From Microbacterium sp. Root180 (GTDB taxonomy: Bacteria; Actinomycetota; Actinomycetes; Actinomycetales; Microbacteriaceae), in the NCBI RefSeq assembly GCF_001428485.1, contig NZ_LMHS01000001.1, positions 558,404 through 622,403 of the forward strand: a DNA stretch of 64,000 nucleotides, in the 5' to 3' direction. The position numbers were made by a program, and so were the translations under genes. The notes under the pieces are model-generated. The model worked only from the letters and a program-made list of their open reading frames with translations. It ran no database searches and had not been told where the DNA came from. The first letter of the stretch is position 1. Each line of letters starts with the position of its first letter. Shown here one piece after another: positions 25,576 to 32,538 of this stretch.

Positions 25576-28094
25576 TGAACCAGATCCCCGCGATGGTGAC
25601 CTCGGCGCTCACCCTGACCGACATCACGAAGACATACCCAGGGGTGAAAGCCCTCGACGGTGTGACGGTGGATGTCGCGGCCGGACGCGTCCATGCCGTT
25701 CTCGGTGAGAACGGCGCGGGGAAGTCGACCCTCGTGGGGATCGCGGCGGGGTCGGTGGTTCCGGATTCCGGATCCATCGGCCTCGCCGGCAGGACCTACG
25801 ATCGCATCCAGCCTCGCGAAGCACGCGAAGCGGGTCTTGCGATCGTGTACCAGACTCCCGCGCTGGCCCCGTCGTTGAGCGTCGTCGATGCCGTGCTGCT
25901 GCTTCTGCCGGAGTCGAAGCGACCGTCGCGACGCTCGGCGAACTCCTGGCTCACCCAGCACTTCGACTCGCTCTCGCTCTCGATCGATCCGAACGCCCTC
26001 GTCTCGTCGTTGTCACTGCGCGAAGCGCACCTCGTCGAGATCGCCGCCGCCCTCTTCTCCGACCCGTCGGTGCTCGTCCTCGACGAGCCGACCGAGGCTC
26101 TCGGCCCCGAGGAGACCGCGTGGCTGTTCGACCGGGTGCGCGGGCTGGTCGAGAAGAACGTCGCGGTGATCTACATCACCCACCGCATCCCCGAAGTCAT
26201 CGAGATCGCGAGCGACCTCAGCGTGCTCCGCGACGGTCGGGTCGTCGGGAGCGGCCTCGTCTCGGAGTTCACGGCCGATCAGATCGTCGAACTCATCATC
26301 GGCCGATCCCTCGAGACCACGTTCCCCGACAAGGCGCCCGCACCGCCCTCGGACGCGATTCCCGCGCTCGAGGTCCTCGAGCTCGGCGGGCCCGGCTACG
26401 AGCGCGTCTCCTTCGCCGTCCACCCCGGCCAGATCGTCGGACTCGCCGGCGTGGAGGGCAACGGGCAGCGTGCCGTCCTCCGCGGCATCGCCGGAAGCGG
26501 CTCCACCGAGGGCAAGGTCTTGATCGCCGGCGAGCAGGTGTCTATCAGATCGCTGCGCTCCGCTGCGGCCGCCGGCATCGCATTCCTTCCGGGGGACCGG
26601 ATCGGCGAAGCCATGTTCGGCAAGATGTCGATCCGTGAGAACACCGTCGCGCCGTCGCTGAAAGTGGCGATGCCGTTCGGCCTCGTCAATCGGCGACGCG
26701 AATATGCGCTCACCCGTGAGGGCGTCGCCGGGCTCGCCGTGAAGTCCCCACACCTCGAGGTGCCCGTCAGCGCCCTCTCCGGCGGAAGCCAGCAGAAGGT
26801 CCTCCTCGCGCGCGGCCGGCTCGGCAACCCCAGGGTGCTCCTGGTCGAGGATCCGACGCAGGGTGTGGACGCCGGCGCTCGCGTGGAGATCTATGCCTTC
26901 CTGCGGGCGATGGCGGACTCGGGCGTCGCAGTCGTTGTGCTCTCCACCGACGCCGTCGAGCTCGAAGGACTCTGCGATCGCGTCGTCGTCTTCTCCCGCG
27001 GACGCGTGCAGGCGATTCTGTCGGGCGACGACGTCGATGAACGGTCGATCACCGGCGCGGCCGTGCTGTCTTCGGAGACCGCGAACGTCGTCGTCGCCTC
27101 CACGGCGCGACGCCGCAGGCGAGGTGGACTCCTCGCAGGCGAAGGGCAGGCTGCCATCCTCCTGGGTCTCGCGGTGACGCTGTCGATCGTCGCATCGTTC
27201 GTCTCGTCGGCCTTCCTCAGCCCGCTCAGCATCAGTCAGCTGCTTGCGGCGTCCGCCGTGCTGATTCTGGTCGGACTCGCGCAGCTCGTCGTCGTCATCA
27301 CCGGCGGCATTGATCTCAGCATCGGCTCGGTCGTCGCGCTCTCCGCCGTCGTCGTCTCGTTCTTCGGTCAGCAGGGCATCGGATTCTTCGCGCTGGGCGC
27401 CTTGCTCGCCCTGGCGGCCGGGGGGATCGTGGGCTTGGTGAACGGTCTCCTCGTGACGCGCCTGGGTCTTCCTCCGGTCATCGCCACGCTCGTCACCTCG
27501 ATCGCCGTTCTCGGTATCGCGCAGGTGCTGAGGCCGTACCCGGGAGGCTCGGCGGACGGCGAGCTCCTCACGACGCTCGGGCTTGCGATCGCCGGCATCC
27601 CCCTCGTTCTGGCGATCGCCGTGGCGGTGGCCGTGGCGATGTGGTTCGTCATCCAGCGCACGGGAGCGGGCCGAGGGCTGCGCGCGGCGGGCTCCGACGC
27701 TGTCAAGGCGAACCGGATGGGCGTGCGTGTGCCGAGGACGAGGCTGTACGCTGCCGTCGCCGCCGGCGTGCTGGCCGCCCTCGCAGGGCTGGTGGTCTAC
27801 TCCCGATCCGGAATCGGGGACGCGAACGCCGCCCAGGCACTCACGCTGACCTCGGTCACCGCCGTGGTGATCGCGGGCGCGAGCATCTTCGGCGGCTCCG
27901 GCTCCGCGCTGGCGGTCGCTGCGGCCGGCATCCTGCTCCAGACGGTGACAAGCGCACTCTCGTTCCTGTCCGTGGGTCTCTCCTGGCAGTACTGGATTCA
28001 GGGCGCCTTCGTCCTGTTCGCGGCGATCGTGCCGATCGTGATCGCGATCGTCCGCAAGGATCGCACGAAACTGACCTCGCTCAGGACGGGCTGA
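25575..28094 (+). CDS. Fused ABC ATPase (two NBDs, RbsA-like) and permease (RbsC-like)
   Basis: 839 residues in three parts. NBD1 (1 to about 250): Walker A GENGAGKST at 44-52, degenerate signature LSLREAHLVEIAAAL, Walker B VLVLDEPTEAL, HRI switch. NBD2 (about 265-500): degenerate P-loop GVEGNGQRA, intact signature LSGGSQQKVLLARG and Walker B VLLVEDPTQGVD. After an Arg-rich linker (TARRRRRGG, about 510-517) comes a full permease (about 520-839) with VVVITGGIDLSIGSVVALS and GASIFGGSGSALAV. RbsA and RbsC are normally separate proteins. Together with the permease at 23283 and the binding protein it forms one importer. Confidence 0.9.
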   Translation: MNQIPAMVTSALTLTDITKTYPGVKALDGVTVDVAAGRVHAVLGENGAGKSTLVGIAAGSVVPDSGSIGLAGRTYDRIQPREAREAGLAIVYQTPALAPSLSVVDAVLLLLPESKRPSRRSANSWLTQHFDSLSLSIDPNALVSSLSLREAHLVEIAAALFSDPSVLVLDEPTEALGPEETAWLFDRVRGLVEKNVAVIYITHRIPEVIEIASDLSVLRDGRVVGSGLVSEFTADQIVELIIGRSLETTFPDKAPAPPSDAIPALEVLELGGPGYERVSFAVHPGQIVGLAGVEGNGQRAVLRGIAGSGSTEGKVLIAGEQVSIRSLRSAAAAGIAFLPGDRIGEAMFGKMSIRENTVAPSLKVAMPFGLVNRRREYALTREGVAGLAVKSPHLEVPVSALSGGSQQKVLLARGRLGNPRVLLVEDPTQGVDAGARVEIYAFLRAMADSGVAVVVLSTDAVELEGLCDRVVVFSRGRVQAILSGDDVDERSITGAAVLSSETANVVVASTARRRRRGGLLAGEGQAAILLGLAVTLSIVASFVSSAFLSPLSISQLLAASAVLILVGLAQLVVVITGGIDLSIGSVVALSAVVVSFFGQQGIGFFALGALLALAAGGIVGLVNGLLVTRLGLPPVIATLVTSIAVLGIAQVLRPYPGGSADGELLTTLGLAIAGIPLVLAIAVAVAVAMWFVIQRTGAGRGLRAAGSDAVKANRMGVRVPRTRLYAAVAAGVLAALAGLVVYSRSGIGDANAAQALTLTSVTAVVIAGASIFGGSGSALAVAAAGILLQTVTSALSFLSVGLSWQYWIQGAFVLFAAIVPIVIAIVRKDRTKLTSLRTG

Positions 28095-28158
28095 TGATCG
28101 ACTCCAGCTCCCGCGCCCACCGCACGTCGAACGCCGCAGCACGTCAGAGAGGACACTC

Positions 28159-29541
28159 ATGAAGAACACCGGGACCACCGGCACGAACGCCGTGGATTGG
28201 GAGGCCCGTGTCGACTTCGACCGGCTCCGCAGCGAACGTCTCGCGCGACTGAAGGCCGAACTCGACCGCTCCGACATGGGCGCGGTGCTGGCGTTCGACT
28301 TCTCGAACATCCGGTACATGACGGCCACGCACATCGGCACGTGGGCGATGGACAAGCTGATCCGCTTCAGTCTCCTCACCCGCAACAGCGACCCGATCTC
28401 GTGGGACTTCGGTTCGGCCGCCAAGCACCACGCCCTGTACAACCCGTGGCTGGATGTCACGACGGCGGAGATGGATGCCGACCCCAACGCGCCGCACGAG
28501 AACGCGCCGCGGCCGCGGCTGGAGTCCGGCGCCCGCGCGGGGATCTCGACGCTCCGTGGAGCCTTCACCCCCGATGCGGAGATCGCCGAGGGCGTCGCGA
28601 AGAAGATCAAGCGCGAGCTGGAGAAGTTCGGCGTCGCGAACGAGCCGCTCGGTGTCGACGTGATCGAGCTGCCGATCCTGTTCGCCCTCCAGAAGGAGGG
28701 CATCCGGGTCGTGGACGGCCAGCAGCTGTTCATGGAGGCGCGCCGCATCAAGACCGGCGACGAGATCCGACTGCTCACGCAGGCGGCTTCGATGGTGGAT
28801 GCCGCGTATGAGGAGCTCTACCGGTTCCTCCGGCCGGGTGTGCGCGAGAACGAGGCGGTCGGCGTCGTCGCGAAGACGCTGTACGACCTGGGCTCCGAGT
28901 ACGTCGAAGGGGTCAACGCGATCTCGGGGGAGCGATGCTCGCCGCATCCGCATGTCTTCAGTGACCGCCTCATCCGACCCGGCGATCCGGCGTTCTTCGA
29001 CATCCTGCATTCGTTCAACGGCTATCGCACCTGCTACTACCGCACGTTCGCGGTGGGCTCGGCGAGCATCGCGCAGCGCGACGCCTACACCCGTGCCCGC
29101 GAGTACATGGATCGGGCGATCGCGCTCGTGAAGCCGGGTGCGACGACGGCGGACATCGTCAAGGTGTGGCCGACCGCCCAGGAGTTCGGCTTCGCCGATG
29201 AGGAGGCGGCCTTCGCCCTCCAGTACGGCCACGGTGTCGGCCTGTCGATCTGGGAGAAGCCGATCTTCTCGCGCCTCGTCTCACTCGACCATCCGGAGGT
29301 GCTTCAGGAGGGGATGGTGTTCGCCCTCGAGACGTACTGGCCGTCCGCCGACGGGTGGGGTGCCGCGCGCATCGAGGAGGAACTCGTCGTCACCGCCGAT
29401 GGGTGCGAAGTCATCACGAAGTTCCCTGCAGAGGAGCTCATCGTCGCGGGCAAGCGGTACTACACGATCGATGGGCCGTTGAACCTTCAGCGCGACAGTC
29501 AATCCCACCTCAACACCCCCTGGGGTCGCGGGGAGGCCTGA
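28159..29541 (+). CDS. M24-family (pita-bread/creatinase fold) hydrolase-like protein
   Basis: 460 residues. N-terminal creatinase-like domain (SDMGAVLAFDFSNIRYMTATH) and C-terminal pita-bread domain. Aligned to aminopeptidase P, the first metal Asp is Asp281 (FFDILHSFNGY), but the second, 11 residues on, is Cys292 (YRTCYYRTF). The later ligands remain: His in QYGHGVGLSIWE, Glu in FALETYW and Glu in ARIEEELVV. A changed metal site argues against a peptidase and for a creatinase-, ectoine-hydrolase- or DddP-like C-N or C-S cleaving enzyme. GAGAGGA ribosome-binding site; first of a three-gene coupled set. Confidence 0.82.
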   Translation: MKNTGTTGTNAVDWEARVDFDRLRSERLARLKAELDRSDMGAVLAFDFSNIRYMTATHIGTWAMDKLIRFSLLTRNSDPISWDFGSAAKHHALYNPWLDVTTAEMDADPNAPHENAPRPRLESGARAGISTLRGAFTPDAEIAEGVAKKIKRELEKFGVANEPLGVDVIELPILFALQKEGIRVVDGQQLFMEARRIKTGDEIRLLTQAASMVDAAYEELYRFLRPGVRENEAVGVVAKTLYDLGSEYVEGVNAISGERCSPHPHVFSDRLIRPGDPAFFDILHSFNGYRTCYYRTFAVGSASIAQRDAYTRAREYMDRAIALVKPGATTADIVKVWPTAQEFGFADEEAAFALQYGHGVGLSIWEKPIFSRLVSLDHPEVLQEGMVFALETYWPSADGWGAARIEEELVVTADGCEVITKFPAEELIVAGKRYYTIDGPLNLQRDSQSHLNTPWGRGEA

Positions 29542-30428
29542 TGAGCACCATCGGCTTCCTCGGCCTCGGCACGATGGGCTCCGCCATGGCGCGCCGGCTC
29601 GTCGCGGCCGGCCACGACGTGCGGGTGTGGAACAGGTCACCGGCCGCCGCGACGCCGCTCGTCGAAGCGGGCGCGACGCTCGTCGACTCGCCGGGCGACG
29701 CACTCGAGGTCGGTCTCTCCCTGTCGATGCTGGCGGACGACGTTGCGGCGGAGGGCGTGCTCGACGTCTCGGCCGTCGCGCGGGCGCGCGGCATCCACAT
29801 CAACATGGCCTCCATCAGTCCCGCCGCCGCCGATCGCCTCGAGGCCCTGTTCCGCGCATCCGGGACGGACTACGTCGCCGCGCCCGTCCTCGGGCGACCG
29901 GCGGTGGCGGCCGAGGGCAGACTCAACATCCTGGTGGCGGGGCCGCAGGGGACGGTCGATGAGGTGATTCCGATCCTGGAGACCCTCGGTTCGCGCATCT
30001 GGCGCCTGGGCGAGCGGCCCCGCGTCGCGAATGCCGTCAAGGTCGCGGTGAACTACAACATCATCCACGCCATCCAAGCCCTCGGGGAGTCGATCGCGAT
30101 GACCGAGCGCCAGGGTGTGGATCCCGCGCTCTTCCACGAACTGCTCACGAGCACGCTGTTCGACGGGGTCGCGTATCGCGGCTACGGTGCCGAGATCGTC
30201 CAGCAGACCTATGACCCGCCCGGGTTCGTCATGGCTCTCGGATTCAAGGACCTGCGGCTGGCAGAGGAGGTCGCTGCGGAGAGTGGCGCCGCTCTCCCGA
30301 CCGCGCCCGCGATCCGCCGCGTCTACGAGATCGCCGTGGCGGATCCGGACCTCGCGCGCCTCGACTGGGGCGCGGCCGCCGAGGTCATGCGCCGAGACCT
30401 GTACGTCCCACCAGCGGAGGAATCATGA
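29541..30428 (+). CDS. NAD(P)-dependent beta-hydroxyacid dehydrogenase (3-hydroxyisobutyrate dehydrogenase family)
   Basis: 295 residues, standard length. Cofactor motif IGFLGLGTMGSAMARRLVAAG at the N-terminus followed by VWNRS (Arg after Asn suggests NADP). Family motifs: substrate loop around residue 120 (VLGRPAVAAEGRLNILVAG, in place of the usual SGG), and the catalytic Lys in NAVKVAVNYN. Relatives oxidise 3-hydroxyisobutyrate, tartronate semialdehyde or reduce imines. The start shares a base with the M24 stop (TGATG), and the stop overlaps the SDR start (ATGA). An imine-reductase-like role is possible in this context. Confidence 0.86.
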   Translation: MSTIGFLGLGTMGSAMARRLVAAGHDVRVWNRSPAAATPLVEAGATLVDSPGDALEVGLSLSMLADDVAAEGVLDVSAVARARGIHINMASISPAAADRLEALFRASGTDYVAAPVLGRPAVAAEGRLNILVAGPQGTVDEVIPILETLGSRIWRLGERPRVANAVKVAVNYNIIHAIQALGESIAMTERQGVDPALFHELLTSTLFDGVAYRGYGAEIVQQTYDPPGFVMALGFKDLRLAEEVAAESGAALPTAPAIRRVYEIAVADPDLARLDWGAAAEVMRRDLYVPPAEES

Positions 30429-31132
30429 CTGATCGCACCATCGTCGTCGTCGGCGCAACGTCGGGGATCGGTCTCGATCTCGCTCGCGACATCGTGGCGC
30501 GCGGGGATCGTGTCGTGATCACGGGGCGCGACCAGGCGCGGGCCGATGAGGTCGCGGCGACGATAGGGGAGCGGGCGTCGGCGATCGCCCTCGACATCTC
30601 CGAGCCCGAGGCGATCGCCGGCCAGCTGGCCCCGCTGGGCGCCGTGCACGGGCTGGTGCTCGCCGCCATCGAGCGCGACGCCAACACCGTGCGCGAATAC
30701 GACATCGCTCGCGCGAGGCGTCTGGTCACGCTCAAGCTGATCGGCTACACGGAGGTCGTCCACGCACTGCTCGACCGGCTCGATCCCTCGAGGGAGACGG
30801 GCATCGTGTTGTTCGGCGGTCGCGCGAAGGACGCCCCGTACCCCGGGTCGACGACCGTATCGACGATCAACGGCGGAGTCGAGGGACTCGTCCGCACGCT
30901 CGCGCTCGAGCTCGCTCCGATGCGGGTCAACGCGATCCACCCCGGGATCATCGGAGACAGCCCGTTCTGGGCCTCCAAGCCCGAGGGCGTGCTCGACGGC
31001 TACGAGAGCCGCACTCCCGGGGGTGAGCTGGCGACGATGGCGGACATCGTGGATGCCACGCAGTTCCTGCTGCGCAACCGGGGCGTGTCCGGCACGAGCA
31101 TCTACGTCGATCGGGGATGGCGCCTCACCTGA
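30425..31132 (+). CDS. SDR-family protein lacking the catalytic Ser-Tyr-Lys
   Basis: 235 residues. The NAD(P) motif is classic (VVGATSGIGLDLARDIVARG, then VITGRD), as is the end PMRVNAIHPGII and GTSIYVDRGWRL. The active site is not: where YxxxK is expected there is VSTIN (Val145, Asn149), and the Ser strand reads IVLFGGRAK. This divergent SDR type (Gly-Gly in place of Ser, Asn-Gly-Gly in place of Lys) recurs in actinobacteria and may act on substrates by another mechanism or only bind cofactor. ATGA overlap with the upstream dehydrogenase. Convergent with the GntR gene. Confidence 0.82.
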   Translation: MTDRTIVVVGATSGIGLDLARDIVARGDRVVITGRDQARADEVAATIGERASAIALDISEPEAIAGQLAPLGAVHGLVLAAIERDANTVREYDIARARRLVTLKLIGYTEVVHALLDRLDPSRETGIVLFGGRAKDAPYPGSTTVSTINGGVEGLVRTLALELAPMRVNAIHPGIIGDSPFWASKPEGVLDGYESRTPGGELATMADIVDATQFLLRNRGVSGTSIYVDRGWRLT

Positions 31133-31153
31133 GTCGCTCGCGGCGTCCCGTCG

Positions 31154-31843
31154 TCAGCCCTCGAAGATCTCAGGGCTCTTCGCGAGCTGCCGGCGAGTGC
31201 GACGGATGTGCCCGGCGAGGATGCGTTCGGCCTCCTCCACGTCCCCCTCGCGCAGCGCCGCGACCATGAGGTGGTGCTCCTCGTGGGCGATCCGCCGGGA
31301 TTCCGGCGCCCACGAGGCGACGTACGCGCGCCGGTACGGTGCGGTGGTGTTCCACAGACGCCGCACGAGGTCGTCGAGCTGGGAGGTCTTCGCCCCGGCG
31401 TAGCTGGCGAGGTGGAACTCGGCATCGAGCGTGAGGAATGCATCGGTGTCGGCGCCGACGACGCTGATCCGCTGAGCGAGGGCAGCGAGCCCTTCGAGTT
31501 CGACGTCCGTCAGGTGCGGGGCGCTGTAGCGCAGCAGGAGCGGTTCGAGGCGCTCGCGCATGAGGTAGATCTCCTCGCACTCGGCGAGGGTGAGTCGGGC
31601 GACCCACGCGCCGGAGTTCGCCACGACGGTGATGAGGCCTTCGTACTCGAGTTGCCGGATGGCCTCGCGCACCGGAACGCGACTCGCGCCGTACTGCGCG
31701 GCGAGGTCCTCCTGGCGGATGCGGGTGCCGGGTGGGTAGAGCCCCGCGACGATCCCCGATCGGATGCCGTCGGCGATGCGCGCGCCGGCATCGCCGTCGC
31801 GCGGGCGCGCGGCATCCGGAGCATCCGTCGCGATGTCGGTCAT
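31154..31843 (-). CDS. GntR-family (FadR/FCD) transcriptional regulator
   Basis: 229 residues. Winged helix in GARIADGIRSGIVAGLYPPG and ASRVPVREAIRQLEYEGLI; C-terminal helical FCD ligand domain (LRERLEPLLLRYSA-like segment, TLDAEFHLASYAGA, HEEHHLMVAALREGDVEEAERIL) with the Asp/His metal residues of the VanR/FCD group. It lies 1 base after the VOC stop and is co-transcribed with it. The in-frame extension to 31990 overlaps VOC and is rejected. Probable sites: the GATTGGATGCAATC-type repeats in 32400-32486, between VOC and the E1 gene, giving autoregulation plus control of the dehydrogenase. Confidence 0.9.
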   Translation of the reverse strand: MTDIATDAPDAARPRDGDAGARIADGIRSGIVAGLYPPGTRIRQEDLAAQYGASRVPVREAIRQLEYEGLITVVANSGAWVARLTLAECEEIYLMRERLEPLLLRYSAPHLTDVELEGLAALAQRISVVGADTDAFLTLDAEFHLASYAGAKTSQLDDLVRRLWNTTAPYRRAYVASWAPESRRIAHEEHHLMVAALREGDVEEAERILAGHIRRTRRQLAKSPEIFEG

Positions 31844-31844
31844 C

Positions 31845-32369
31845 TCACGCCCCAGGCCGGGCGGGATGCCAGAGAAGGGTCGCCGCCCCGCGCTCGTATG
31901 CCTTGCCGTCGGGGAAGCTGACGAGCTCGAACTGCATGCCCCATGGCGAGCGGAAGTAGAGCCATCGCTGGCCGGCCGATGCTCCCGCACTGGCCACCGG
32001 CTCGCCCATCACGTCGACGCCCTCTCCACGCAGATAGTCTGCCGCAGCGTCGATGTCATCGACGTACAGGGCGAGATGATGCCCGCCGATGTCGCTGTTG
32101 CGTGGCTGCTCCGCCTGCCCGTCGGCGCTGTCGTACTCGAACACCTCGAGGTTCGTCCCGCTGCCGAGTCGATAGAACCGGATCTCCCTGATCGTCGTTC
32201 GCGCGTTCACGCCGAGCTGCACGGTCATCCAGTCGTCGTCCGCCCGCTTCGCCCCGAGCACGTAGATCGGGACGGCGCCCAGTACATCGACGAGGAACCG
32301 TTCGGCCTCGTCCAGATCGGGCACGGTGAATCCGAAGTGATCGATCCCTCGCATTCCGGGAAGGGCCAT
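31845..32369 (-). CDS. VOC-family (glyoxalase/dioxygenase fold) protein
   Basis: 174 residues with the two beta-alpha-beta3 modules of the vicinal-oxygen-chelate fold: GIDHFGFTVPDLDEAERFLVD (first metal His), GHHLALYVDDIDAAADYL (second), NLEVFEYD (Glu) and GMQFELVSFPDG (Glu). The metal ligands look intact, so it may be an epimerase, lyase or dioxygenase rather than a resistance binding protein. AGGAGAC precedes the ATG. Divergent from the E1 gene and upstream of gntR. Substrate unknown. Confidence 0.85.
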   Translation of the reverse strand: MALPGMRGIDHFGFTVPDLDEAERFLVDVLGAVPIYVLGAKRADDDWMTVQLGVNARTTIREIRFYRLGSGTNLEVFEYDSADGQAEQPRNSDIGGHHLALYVDDIDAAADYLRGEGVDVMGEPVASAGASAGQRWLYFRSPWGMQFELVSFPDGKAYERGAATLLWHPARPGA

Positions 32370-32399
32370 GGGAGTCTCCTCTCGGTCACGGCAGCGTGA

Positions 32400-32486
32400 T
32401 GCGCAATTGTATCCAGATCAGAGGATGAACCGCGACAAGCCGCCCGGTTTTCGACGGTGATGGTTGTGATTGGATGCAATCGTGCC
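32400..32486. promoter_or_regulatory. Paired GntR-type operators between VOC and E1 genes
   Basis: Site A, on the minus strand 32415-32400, reads TGGATACAATTGCGCA; site B, plus strand 32471-32486, reads TGGATGCAATCGTGCC. They agree at 12 of the first 15 bases and face each other about 55 bases apart. Site B sits in the perfect inverted repeat GATTG-GATG-CAATC (32468-32481), typical of FCD-type GntR regulators. The adjacent gntR makes it the likely ligand. Confidence 0.65.
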
Positions 32487-32538
32487 TATCATCGAATCAA
32501 TCCGCGATCGCGGAGCATGAGCATCGATGGAGACGAAC

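Noticed and set aside
28159..29541. Naming the M24 protein as DMSP lyase DddP or Xaa-Pro aminopeptidase
   Set aside because: The metal-site Asp to Cys change and lack of DddP-specific context do not support either name.
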